Source: Bacteroidia bacterium
Lineage (GTDB): Bacteria > Bacteroidota > Bacteroidia > Cytophagales > Cyclobacteriaceae
NCBI GenBank assembly: GCA_030425425.1
Contig: JAUIAO010000011.1
Coordinates: forward strand, 1 to 64,000
Length of the DNA: 64,000 nt
Direction of reading: 5' to 3'
The notes under the pieces are model-generated. The model made no database searches. It had not been told where the DNA came from and saw only the letters and a list, made by a program, of their open reading frames with translations. This document shows, piece by piece, positions 45,257 to 52,964 of this stretch. Position numbers and translations under genes: made by a program. Position 1 is the first letter of the stretch. Each line of letters starts with the position of its first letter.

Positions 45257-47140
45257 TTATTGAACCACATTGTCAGCCAGGCTTACCAACTGGATAAATT
45301 CACTTCGGTATCCGTATTCATCTTCTCCTTTGGCAGATTTGGCTAATTCAAGCACCTGAGAATATGTCATGTCCTGAGCATAATCAGAATCCCTCAGCAA
45401 CATACCGAATCCAGCCACAGATGCTGCCCATTGAATGTTCTGATCGGTTTTTACCTGATCATTCAGCTTTAGTGTTTTTGTGATGAGCTTGCTCTTATCT
45501 TCATCTGGTTTCTTATATCTGAATTTCACAGTGAGCAACTCATTTGAATTTCCCGCAGGAGCAATCTGTTCCTTGATTTGTTTTTGATATTTGAGCGGAT
45601 CAATATTTCCAACGAAATCACTTTTCACCCCAACCGGCACTATTTCATACAAAGCAGTCACCGTATGTCCGGCACCTAGTTCACCAGCATCTTTCTTGTC
45701 ATTGTTGAAGTCCTCTGCGGCGAGCTTCCGGTTTTCATATCCAATCAGTCGGTACGCCTGTACCTGCGCGGGGTTAAATTCCACTTGTATTTTAACATCC
45801 TTTGCAATCGTAAACAAAGTACCTCCAAATTCATTGATCAGTACTTTTTGTGCTTCTCGCAAGTTGTCAATGTAAGCGTAATTACCATTTCCTTTATCGG
45901 CAAGGATCTCCATTTTCGAGTCTTTGTAGTTGCCCATTCCATAGCCAAGTACAGTCAGGAAGATGCCGTCTTTTCGCTTTTCTTCGATCAGATCTTCCAT
46001 GGCTTCATTGCTGGATGCTCCTACGTTGAAGTCACCATCTGTAGCAAGGATCACACGGTTATTTCCATCTTTTACGAAATGCTCTTTGGCTAATTTGTAT
46101 GCCAGTTTAATACCTGCACCACCCGCCGTACTTCCACCTGCATTGAGATTGTCCAGTGCATCGATGATTTTTTGTTTATTGTCACCAGATGTCGGTTCCA
46201 ATACTACACCTGCAGCTCCTGCATACACCACAATCGCTACTTTATCCTCATTGCGCATTTTGTTAGTTAGCATTTTCAGTGATTGCTTCAGAAGCGGAAG
46301 CTTGTTCGGGCTGCTCATAGAACCTGATACATCCACAAGGAAAACCAGATTAAAAGCAGGGAGATTGTCCTCAGCGATTTTTTCACCCTGCAGGCCAACC
46401 TGAACTAATAAATGGTCTTTATTCCATGGAGCCTTCATGTAATTGGTAGTGATCGAAAATGGATCTTCGCCTTTTGGCTGAGGATAGTCATAGCTGAAGT
46501 AATTGATCATTTCCTCAATTCGGATTGCGTCTTTTGGAGGAATTCTGCCATTGTTGAGGAATCGACGCACATTGCTATATGACGCTGCATCTACGTCTAT
46601 TGAGAATGTAGACAGTGGGTTCTCCATTGGCTTCTGGAAAGTGTTTTCTTCAATTCCTGCATAATCTTCATCATTCATGTCCAGATCTAATGATTCGGTA
46701 ATTACCACAGAAGGGGGATATGATTGGTAACTATCGGACTCAAATGCTACTCCTGCTACTCTTCCTGAAACAGCCTGAGTAATGGATTTAGCCAGACTTT
46801 TTACTCGATTTTTCGTTCCATAACCTGTTACGACAACTTCCTCGAGACTTTCCACATCGGCTGTCATTTGCACGTTGATTTGTTGTCTGTTATTGATTTT
46901 CACCTCTTGCGTTTGCAATCCAATAAAAGAGAAAACTAATATGCTCTGGCTGCCTGTTACTGTGAGGGAATATTTTCCGTTCAGATCTGTGGTAATTCCA
47001 TTGGACGTTCCTTTCTCTATTACGTTTACTCCTGGCAGATTAGCTCCAGTTTCGTCAGTTACTGTTCCTGTGATGATCATTACAGGTTTTTGGGAGGTCA
47101 GCGCTCCCAGGGTGATTAAGATTAAAATGATTCGTTTCAT
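45257..47140 (-). CDS. VWA-domain protein (YfbK-like) with carboxypeptidase-regulatory domain and SusC-like plug motif
   Basis: A 627-residue exported protein. After a short signal peptide comes a carboxypeptidase-regulatory-like domain (about 22-95, TGTVTDETGANLPGVNVI), then SLEEVVVTGYGTKNR and SGRVAGVAFES, a motif pair normally found at the plug of SusC transporters. Residues 165-265 match the VWF_A N-terminal region, and the VWA domain follows with a MIDAS motif (LVFLVDVSGSMSS, near residue 275). A DUF3520-like C-terminal domain (about 450-627, YENRKLAAEDFNNDKKDAGE) completes the YfbK layout. Metal-dependent protein binding in the periplasm or on the surface is likely. It is divergent from an ECF sigma gene and a TonB/anti-sigma hybrid with the same motif. 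Confidence 0.88.
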   Translation of the reverse strand: MKRIILILITLGALTSQKPVMIITGTVTDETGANLPGVNVIEKGTSNGITTDLNGKYSLTVTGSQSILVFSFIGLQTQEVKINNRQQINVQMTADVESLEEVVVTGYGTKNRVKSLAKSITQAVSGRVAGVAFESDSYQSYPPSVVITESLDLDMNDEDYAGIEENTFQKPMENPLSTFSIDVDAASYSNVRRFLNNGRIPPKDAIRIEEMINYFSYDYPQPKGEDPFSITTNYMKAPWNKDHLLVQVGLQGEKIAEDNLPAFNLVFLVDVSGSMSSPNKLPLLKQSLKMLTNKMRNEDKVAIVVYAGAAGVVLEPTSGDNKQKIIDALDNLNAGGSTAGGAGIKLAYKLAKEHFVKDGNNRVILATDGDFNVGASSNEAMEDLIEEKRKDGIFLTVLGYGMGNYKDSKMEILADKGNGNYAYIDNLREAQKVLINEFGGTLFTIAKDVKIQVEFNPAQVQAYRLIGYENRKLAAEDFNNDKKDAGELGAGHTVTALYEIVPVGVKSDFVGNIDPLKYQKQIKEQIAPAGNSNELLTVKFRYKKPDEDKSKLITKTLKLNDQVKTDQNIQWAASVAGFGMLLRDSDYAQDMTYSQVLELAKSAKGEDEYGYRSEFIQLVSLADNVVQ

Positions 47141-47227
47141 ATCGCTATAAGTTTTGATTTCTTACCGTTGAGATGTAGGAGAGCTTCAGATTCCATAAAT
47201 TCACTGAAACTTTTTTTGATTAATTCT

Positions 47228-47255
47228 TTATAAATCCTGTAAGTAGTTATAAATC
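47228..47255 (+). promoter_or_regulatory. Direct repeat TTATAAATC x2 just upstream of the ECF sigma gene
   Basis: TTATAAATC occurs at 47228-47236 and 47247-47255, 19 bp apart, each followed two bases later by GTAA. It ends 20 bp before the TTG start, within the 135-bp divergent promoter region. It could be a promoter element or a regulator site; AT-richness makes chance possible. Confidence 0.35.
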
Positions 47256-47275
47256 AGTAAAATAGATTTTCATTT

Positions 47276-47845
47276 TTGAGTTGGCTTTTTGTAAATAGAG
47301 ATGAATTAAGCGATGCACAGCTGTTACAGCGGTATCGGGAAAAGGAGGATACCGATAGTCTCGGGATACTCTACGATCGCTATTTGCATTTGGTGTATGG
47401 ATTGTGTCTCAAGTATCTGAAGGATCGGGATTTGAGTCAGGATGCTGTCATGGATATCTATGAGTTGATTGCGCAGAAGTTAAAAACTCAGGAAGTCACA
47501 CATTTCAAAAGCTGGCTCTATATCGTGAGTAAAAATCATTGCCTCATGCAATTGCGAAAAGCTAATCCTGAAATGAAAATGCAAGAACATTTTATGGAAA
47601 TAGCCGAGTCCTCGCATCACAATGATGAGTCGGATGCTGAGACTGACTATCAGGCTCTTGAAAAATGCATTGATCAGCTGAAAGACGAACAAAAGCACTG
47701 TGTGAATGAGTTTTACTTACAGCAGCGCAGCTATCAGGAGATTGCTGAAAGTGCAAAAATGGATTTGAACAAAGTGAAGAGTTATATTCAGAATGGAAAG
47801 CGAAATTTGAAAATCTGCCTGGAGGAACAGCATGTCAGAAGATAA
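47276..47845 (+). CDS. ECF sigma-70 family RNA polymerase sigma factor
   Basis: A 189-residue sigma factor with a TTG start. The start is supported because the opening MSWLFVNRDELSDAQLLQRY fits the usual N-terminus of this Bacteroidota ECF group. Region 2 is YLHLVYGLCLKYLKDRDLSQ followed by DAVMDIYELI; region 4 includes YLQQRSYQEIAES and NKVKSYIQNGKRNLK. It overlaps the next gene by 14 bp, which indicates translational coupling to its likely anti-sigma factor. It is divergent from the VWA gene. Confidence 0.92.
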   Translation: MSWLFVNRDELSDAQLLQRYREKEDTDSLGILYDRYLHLVYGLCLKYLKDRDLSQDAVMDIYELIAQKLKTQEVTHFKSWLYIVSKNHCLMQLRKANPEMKMQEHFMEIAESSHHNDESDAETDYQALEKCIDQLKDEQKHCVNEFYLQQRSYQEIAESAKMDLNKVKSYIQNGKRNLKICLEEQHVRR

Positions 47846-49370
47846 GAAGCCATATCGACACATTACCGAGGAGGAACTCAAAAAGTATCTGCAAGGAGAG
47901 CTGAGTGGGAAAGCTGCGAATGATTTGGAGCGACAGGCTTTGGATTCGGACTTTGAGGGGGAAGCTTTGGAAGGATGGGAAAGTCATCAGATGGATGATT
48001 TGGAGCAGGATATGACTCTTTTGAGAAATAAGCTGGCACAGAAACAGTCGAACAGGAAAGTGATTTGGTGGCAATTGGCTGCAGTGGTTGTATTACTTTT
48101 TGTAAGTGGTGTGGTTCTGTGGAATCTCAATGATAAGTTGGAAAAGGAGTCTGATATTGCTCAGAAACTCGAAAATGATCCGTTTGCTAAATCTGAAGAA
48201 TCTGATATTTTAAAAATTGAAAAGCCAGTTGAGAAAGATCAGGAATTGTCTGAAGAGATATTGCAAGATGAAAGGGTCAGACAAATGGATACGAAACCGA
48301 AAGCAAGGAAAAAAATAATTGCACCAAAAATGGAAGTTGCTCCTGAGGAAGCCCAGGCAGATCAATTTTTGGAAGAAAATGCTGAGGTGATAGAAGAGGA
48401 TATTCAATTAGCTGAAACCGATGTGTTGGAAGAAACCGTAGTGGAAGATTTGCCAATAGAGGAGGCCTTGGATTTGGATGTTGAGGTGACCGAAGGAATG
48501 AAATACTCAAAATTGGTTTTTGAACCTGCAGATTCAAGCATTCCTCAACCTAAAGATTTAGATGATTCTGAAAAACCTGAGATACTAACTGTTCTTGCTA
48601 CTCAAGGAGAAGCTGAGAATGGAAGTGAAACCACGGTAATGCCTGATTCATTAGAGATAGATGTTAATATGGCTTTAAGAGGTAAAGTGGCAGGTGTAGT
48701 AGTGACGCAGAACTATCCAAAAACTACAGCTCGATCAACCAGTTTGAGGTCACGTACAGTTACAGGGGTGGTGCGAGATGCTGAAGGGAAAGCAACATTG
48801 CCCGGCGTTACAGTGATGGTCGAAGGAACTACTAGAGGAACAGTGACCGATTACGATGGAAGATTTGAGCTAGAGCTACAGCCAGAAGATTCCGTTATTT
48901 CTTTTCATTTTATTGGGATGCAGGATTTGGAACAACCAATTGCAAGCAATATGGAAGTCTTGATGGAGTCTGATGTAGAGTCACTTTCTGAGGTGGTTGT
49001 GGTTGGGTATGGCCAGGAAAAATCTACATTTTCAACCGGATCGGTCACTCAGGTTGATATGGATGATGAAGGTTCGTCCTATCAAAATGCACAACCAGAA
49101 GGAGGAATGCAGGCATTCAAAGAATACATCGAAGAAAATATCAAATATCCTGAAGAAGCTAAAGCCAATAACATCAAAGGAGTGGTAAGATTGAAATTGG
49201 ATATCTCAGCTTCCGGCCGAATCTCAAATATTGACGTAAAGAAAAGCCTCGGCTATGGATGTGATGAAGAGGCCATACGCTTGGTCAATGAAGGTCCAGA
49301 TTGGGAGCCCGCCCAGCGTGAAGGAATGTCCGTCGAGTCAAGAATTACTATTCGAATTCGATTCAAGTAA
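47832..49370 (+). CDS. Anti-sigma-like membrane protein fused to carboxypeptidase-regulatory, plug-motif and TonB C-terminal domains
   Basis: A 512-residue chimera. The N-terminal 70 residues are cytoplasmic (HITEEELKKYLQGELSGKA) and resemble the sigma-binding part of anti-sigma factors. One transmembrane helix follows (WWQLAAVVVLLFVSGVVLW, about 76-95), then a long acidic linker. Next are a plug-like motif (ALRGKVAGVVVTQNYPK), a carboxypeptidase-regulatory-like domain (about 315-385, VTGVVRDAEGKATLPGVTV), a SLSEVVVVGYGQEK motif and a TonB C-terminal domain (about 420-512, AFKEYIEENIKYPEEAK). It is coupled to the sigma gene by a 14-bp overlap. It probably holds the sigma factor at the membrane and senses something in the periplasm, perhaps through TonB-like contacts. 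The combination is unusual. Confidence 0.85.
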   Translation: MSEDKKPYRHITEEELKKYLQGELSGKAANDLERQALDSDFEGEALEGWESHQMDDLEQDMTLLRNKLAQKQSNRKVIWWQLAAVVVLLFVSGVVLWNLNDKLEKESDIAQKLENDPFAKSEESDILKIEKPVEKDQELSEEILQDERVRQMDTKPKARKKIIAPKMEVAPEEAQADQFLEENAEVIEEDIQLAETDVLEETVVEDLPIEEALDLDVEVTEGMKYSKLVFEPADSSIPQPKDLDDSEKPEILTVLATQGEAENGSETTVMPDSLEIDVNMALRGKVAGVVVTQNYPKTTARSTSLRSRTVTGVVRDAEGKATLPGVTVMVEGTTRGTVTDYDGRFELELQPEDSVISFHFIGMQDLEQPIASNMEVLMESDVESLSEVVVVGYGQEKSTFSTGSVTQVDMDDEGSSYQNAQPEGGMQAFKEYIEENIKYPEEAKANNIKGVVRLKLDISASGRISNIDVKKSLGYGCDEEAIRLVNEGPDWEPAQREGMSVESRITIRIRFK

Positions 49371-49377
49371 TATTCAC

Positions 49378-49402
49378 ATTCTGACGAGAATTAAGTCAGA
49401 AT
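49378..49402 (+). terminator. Weak hairpin after the anti-sigma/TonB gene
   Basis: An 8-bp perfect stem (ATTCTGAC 49378-49385 with GTCAGAAT 49395-49402) is followed by CTCTT, a poor T tract. It starts 8 bp after the stop and probably ends the sigma operon. Confidence 0.5.
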
Positions 49403-49422
49403 CTCTTAATAATCAGTCAAAG

Positions 49423-49460
49423 TGACATGATATTTCATTAATTACATCCATTTCATGTCA
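49423..49460. promoter_or_regulatory. Inverted repeat TGACATGA-N22-TCATGTCA upstream of hsp20
   Basis: Perfect 8-bp arms at 49423-49430 and 49453-49460, with looser flanking symmetry (AAG / CTT). It lies about 90 bp before the first hsp20 gene. It is not a CIRCE element. It may be an operator or part of the 5' leader. Confidence 0.4.
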
Positions 49461-49550
49461 TAATGACTTGAAAAGGTGTGCTGAAAAGTTTTGGAATAAG
49501 GTTTGAATAATGGAAATCCAAACGATGTAAAATCTTAAACCTTAAATAAA

Positions 49551-49979
49551 ATGACACTAGTAAGCACAAACTACCCAACACTAAGCAGTCTATTCGACAA
49601 CATGTTTGATACTGAAGTCAACGACTGGAAAAGAAAGAATTATTCATCAACTCAGACCACCTTGCCAAAGGTGAATATTCTGGAAGATAAAGATGGATTT
49701 ACAGTAGAAATGGCCGTTCCCGGTATGCAAAAGAATGATTTTGATATCAAGCTCGATCAAAACCTTTTGACTATTTCTTCTGAGAAAAATGATGAAAAGA
49801 AAGAAATGAAATATGTGCGTAAAGAATTCGCATATCAATCATTCAAAAGATCATTCACATTACCAGATACAGCAGATGATGAAAAAATCAGCGCCTCTTA
49901 CGAGAGTGGTGTTCTGAGAGTTTCTATTCCAAAAAAAGAAGAAGCTAAACCGGTTCACAGAGCGATTCAGATTGCATAA
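49551..49979 (+). CDS. Hsp20/alpha-crystallin small heat-shock protein (copy 1)
   Basis: A 142-residue ATP-independent holdase. The alpha-crystallin domain spans about 38-135 (LPKVNILEDKDGFTVEMAVP to GVLRVSIPKK), with the conserved GVLRV stretch and a C-terminal IQI-like tail. The N-terminus (SLFDNMFD) is typical of bacterial Hsp20. It is closest to copy 3 (shared YQSFKRSF and IPKKEEAK). It has its own terminator and an inverted repeat upstream. Confidence 0.95.
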   Translation: MTLVSTNYPTLSSLFDNMFDTEVNDWKRKNYSSTQTTLPKVNILEDKDGFTVEMAVPGMQKNDFDIKLDQNLLTISSEKNDEKKEMKYVRKEFAYQSFKRSFTLPDTADDEKISASYESGVLRVSIPKKEEAKPVHRAIQIA

Positions 49980-49992
49980 GTGGCATATTAAA

Positions 49993-50019
49993 GCAGGGCT
50001 TTATTGCCCTGCAGTTTTT
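49993..50019 (+). terminator. Terminator after hsp20 copy 1
   Basis: A 7-bp GC-rich perfect stem (GCAGGGC / GCCCTGC, loop TTTATT) is followed by AGTTTTT. It lies 14 bp after the stop. Confidence 0.88.
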
Positions 50020-50059
50020 ACATTGAGTTTTTGAGAGCGTTTTCAAAAAGGAGGTTGTC

Positions 50060-50497
50060 ATGAACTTATTTAAATGGACACAAAACTTTAAACCAAACTT
50101 TCCACATATAGTGGAAAAGTTTTTAGGACGTAAAATCCACGATGAGGCTGCTAGCAATGAGTTTGTTAGCACTGTTCCTTCGGTCAATATTGAAGAGAAA
50201 AATAAAGCTTTTGAGGTATCAGTTGCTGTACCTGGATTCAATAAAAAGGATTTGAAAATTGAAGTCCAGGATCATTGTCTGATCATTTCTTCAGAAAAAC
50301 AATACGATAACGAAGAAGTCTATTCCAATTGGATGAGACGAGAATATGGCTATGCATCTTTCAGGAGGATGTTTCATTTGCCTGATGATGCAGATGCAGA
50401 TCAGGTAGAAGCAACGATGAAGGACGGTGTATTGAAAATTAAAGTTGCCAAATTGGTAAGCATTGAATCCAAAACAAAATCAATCGCCGTTCATTAA
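50060..50497 (+). CDS. Hsp20/alpha-crystallin small heat-shock protein (copy 2, divergent)
   Basis: A 145-residue Hsp20 with a different N-terminus (NLFKWTQNFKPNFPHIVEKF) and a divergent crystallin domain (PSVNIEEKNKAFEVSVAVPG to GVLKIKVAK). It shares the YASFRR.FHLPDDAD strand pattern with its neighbours but lacks their IPKKEEAK end. A GGAGG-type sequence lies about 10 bp upstream of the ATG, unusual in this window. Different substrates or hetero-oligomers with copies 1 and 3 are possible. Confidence 0.93.
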   Translation: MNLFKWTQNFKPNFPHIVEKFLGRKIHDEAASNEFVSTVPSVNIEEKNKAFEVSVAVPGFNKKDLKIEVQDHCLIISSEKQYDNEEVYSNWMRREYGYASFRRMFHLPDDADADQVEATMKDGVLKIKVAKLVSIESKTKSIAVH

Positions 50498-50571
50498 GAG
50501 TTCTACTTTATAAGCGTGAATAAAGATTATTTGAAATGTTATTGATGGTTTAACTATTAAAATTTAAAAAG

Positions 50572-51003
50572 ATGAGCACATTAGTAAGAAACACCGGTCT
50601 TTTTCCTTCTAATTCATTTTTTGATGATTTCATCACCCGAGACTTGTTTAATTGGTCTTCCTCAGATCGAGAGCATACACTTCCTCAAGTCAATATTGCG
50701 GAAACTGACGAGGATTTCAGGGTAGAAATGGCGGCCCCAGGAATGAGCAAAGAGGATTTTAAGGTGGAGCTGGACAATGATACGCTTACCATCACCTCAG
50801 AGCTCAATTCTGAGGATAATCGGGAGGTAAAATACTCACGCAAGGAGTTTAGTTACCAGTCATTTAAGAGATCTTTTTACTTACCAAATACAGTTGAAGT
50901 AGATAAGATAGAAGCCACTTATCAGGATGGTTTGCTCAATCTGGTTATTCCGAAAAAGGAAGAAGCAAAGCGCAAACCTGTAAAAACAATTACAATTTCC
51001 TGA
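50572..51003 (+). CDS. Hsp20/alpha-crystallin small heat-shock protein (copy 3)
   Basis: A 143-residue Hsp20: N-terminus with FFDDFITRDLFNW, a crystallin domain from LPQVNIAETDEDFRVEMAAP to GLLNLVIPKKEEAK, and a C-terminal TITIS. It is paralogous to copy 1. It follows copy 2 by 74 bp without an intervening terminator, so copies 2 and 3 may be co-transcribed. Confidence 0.95.
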   Translation: MSTLVRNTGLFPSNSFFDDFITRDLFNWSSSDREHTLPQVNIAETDEDFRVEMAAPGMSKEDFKVELDNDTLTITSELNSEDNREVKYSRKEFSYQSFKRSFYLPNTVEVDKIEATYQDGLLNLVIPKKEEAKRKPVKTITIS

Positions 51004-51111
51004 ATGTAATGTTTATGGTTTGATAGGAAATCAACAATCTTATTCGAGATCCTACATGTAGGGAATACTAATGAATAATTGATTGAACACATTTCATAGT
51101 TTAGGTTAGGA

Positions 51112-51140
51112 GCCGGGAGTGAATGCACTTCCGGTTTTTT
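51112..51140 (+). terminator. Terminator after hsp20 copy 3
   Basis: A 9-bp stem with G-T pairs (GCCGGGAGT 51112-51120 with ACTTCCGGT 51127-51135) leads into a six-T tract. Confidence 0.85.
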
Positions 51141-51185
51141 ATTGAACAGGATTTAGTAATGATCGAATTGTATTTGATTCAATAA

Positions 51186-51204
51186 CTGTGTATATTGTAC
51201 ACAG
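51186..51204. promoter_or_regulatory. Inverted repeat CTGTGTA-N5-TACACAG upstream of the sugar kinase
   Basis: Perfect 7-bp arms with a 5-bp spacer end 20 bp before the ATG at 51225. The size suits an operator of a GntR- or LacI-type repressor, which would fit a sugar kinase (inference). No regulator gene adjoins it. Confidence 0.45.
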
Positions 51205-51224
51205 AAAATTAATCCCTAAAAACG

Positions 51225-52241
51225 ATGCATACACCTAAAGTAGTCACTTTCGGAGAAGTAATGATGCGGCTTTCACCTCCAGGATACGCGATGTTTTCAC
51301 AGGCGAAACACCTCGATATGACGTTTGGAGGTGGCGAAGCTAATGTGGCGATTTCACTAGCTTATATGGGACTTGATGCTGCGCATGTTACCCGATTTCC
51401 CGATAATTTGCTGGGAAAAACTGCAACACAATTTCTAAAACACCACCTCTTGGATACTTCTTCCATCGTATTGGGGGATGAGATGATGGGGTTGTATTTC
51501 CTGGAAAAGGGTGCAGTACATCGTCCAAGTCAGATTGTGTATGAACGTAAGAATTCGGCATTCGCCAAAATCAAGCCGGGGATGATTGATTGGGAACAGA
51601 CTCTGGAAGGAGCATCTTGGTTTCATTGGACGGGTATCACTCCGGCAGTATCTAATGGAGCTTTGGAGTGTGTGAGTGAGGCCATTGATATAGCAAACAA
51701 ACATGGCATCAATGTGTCCGTGGATGTTCATTCCAGAAAAAACATGTGGGATTACGGTAAAGCTGCTAAAGAAGTCATGCCTCAACTCATAGATCGCTGT
51801 GATATCGTGATTGGTGGAGCGTATGACTTTCAGGAACTTTTCGATATCCCTTTAAAAGGTGAGCACAATGAGCAATTTAGAAAGGCAGCTCAGGAACTGA
51901 TGAAAAGAAGTCCCAGGATCAAAAAAGTTTTCGATAAAGAAAGAGAAGCAGTCAGCGCTTCACACAACCGCATTATGGGCAGAATGTGGAATGGAGAAGA
52001 TTTTTATAAAACCGAAAAACTTGATGTTACTCATATTGTGGATCGAGTTGGTACCGGTGACGCATATGCCGCAGGAGTGATCTATGGGTTACTCAATTAT
52101 GAGGAAGACGCGGATGCTCTGGAGTTTGGGGCTGCAGCTTGTGCGCTGAAGCATACCGTAGAAGGTGATGCCAACATGGTTTCTGCAGAAGTAATACAGG
52201 ACCTTATGCACGGCAACACTTCTGGTAATATCAAACGTTAG
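51225..52241 (+). CDS. kdgK: PfkB-family sugar kinase, probable 2-dehydro-3-deoxygluconate kinase
   Basis: A 338-residue ribokinase-fold enzyme, likely phosphorylating 2-keto-3-deoxygluconate, an intermediate of uronate (pectin or alginate) breakdown. The N-terminal GEVMMRLSPPG and the GGGEANVAISLAYMGL sugar-binding motif are clear, and the C-terminal signature DRVGTGDAYAAG holds the catalytic Asp and anion hole. Length is normal. KDG kinase is favoured over fructokinase by the N-terminal pattern, but specificity is not proven. No KDPG aldolase lies beside it. It is directly adjacent, tail to tail, to the ClbS/DfsB gene. Confidence 0.82.
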   Translation: MHTPKVVTFGEVMMRLSPPGYAMFSQAKHLDMTFGGGEANVAISLAYMGLDAAHVTRFPDNLLGKTATQFLKHHLLDTSSIVLGDEMMGLYFLEKGAVHRPSQIVYERKNSAFAKIKPGMIDWEQTLEGASWFHWTGITPAVSNGALECVSEAIDIANKHGINVSVDVHSRKNMWDYGKAAKEVMPQLIDRCDIVIGGAYDFQELFDIPLKGEHNEQFRKAAQELMKRSPRIKKVFDKEREAVSASHNRIMGRMWNGEDFYKTEKLDVTHIVDRVGTGDAYAAGVIYGLLNYEEDADALEFGAAACALKHTVEGDANMVSAEVIQDLMHGNTSGNIKR

Positions 52242-52745
52242 TTAAAGTCCTTTCAATCCTTTCTTGATCAGTTTCAAAGCCCAGTCATAATGGCTTGAGG
52301 TTGCTGAAATGAAATAGGCTCCGAGTGAAGTGCTGCCTGTCCAATGATAGCGTTTCTTCTCAAAAAGTTCCTCATCGCTATGTTTTTCTATGATTTGGGA
52401 TATTTGCAGATGAGACTTTTCGAATTGATTGAGAATAGACCCCAGAGGTACATCAGAATACTGTTGGTGGATTTTTAGGTTCAGTTCTGGAACTCTTTTC
52501 CAAGTATATCCTTTGGCGGGAATCTCAGGCTTTTCACCAGTCATGCCTACTTCGTACCAGCCTAACATCATCAAATGCCATTCATGCAAATGAGCCAAAA
52601 CATCCCGAATATTTCTATTCATAGTGCCGGGATGAAAGGATGCTTCTGTCAAATCAGTTGGTAATTGATCAATATGGATTAATAATTTGTCGTAGTTATT
52701 AGTACTAAGGGCAAGTAGTTCAGTTTTATTCTGAGGGCGTGACAT
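52242..52745 (-). CDS. ClbS/DfsB family four-helix-bundle protein
   Basis: A 167-residue cytoplasmic protein of the DinB-like superfamily (DUF1706). Family features are SRPQNKTELLALSTNNYDKL, the motif NIRDVLAHLHEWHLMMLGWY with candidate metal-site histidines, and the C-terminal SLGAYFISATSSHYDWALKL. ClbS of colibactin producers is a self-resistance cyclopropane hydrolase; most relatives have no assigned function. Tail-to-tail with the sugar kinase gene, with no gap between the stop codons. Confidence 0.88.
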   Translation of the reverse strand: MSRPQNKTELLALSTNNYDKLLIHIDQLPTDLTEASFHPGTMNRNIRDVLAHLHEWHLMMLGWYEVGMTGEKPEIPAKGYTWKRVPELNLKIHQQYSDVPLGSILNQFEKSHLQISQIIEKHSDEELFEKKRYHWTGSTSLGAYFISATSSHYDWALKLIKKGLKGL

Positions 52746-52809
52746 TTTTTGATTTGTATTGAGGTTCGATTGACAATTTAGGTTACAAACACCTCTTAAA
52801 AAATGATAA

Positions 52810-52847
52810 TTGTCAGAAGAAACCTCGATTTAGATTTCCTCTGACAA
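52810..52847 (-). terminator. Likely terminator of the cytochrome c gene
   Basis: A 12-bp stem with one G-T position (TTGTCAGAAGAA 52810-52821 and TTCCTCTGACAA 52836-52847) is followed on the minus strand by ATTATCATTTTTT. It lies about 120 bp beyond the cytochrome gene stop. Confidence 0.65.
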
Positions 52848-52964
52848 CTCAATAAGTTTCTTTTAGAAGCTCACAAATAGGTATTTTTCCAATAATCTAT
52901 GGATCGCTAGAAAATTGTTTCATCAAATCAACACCTCTCTTACTCTGCCTTCGAGTGATATAAT

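Noticed and set aside
45591-46403. Several antisense open frames opposite the VWA gene
   Set aside because: They are Ser/Pro-rich shadow frames inside a clear VWA-domain gene.
49423-49460. CIRCE/HrcA element upstream of hsp20
   Set aside because: The arms (TGACATGA/TCATGTCA, 22-bp spacer) do not match the CIRCE arms or its 9-bp spacer.
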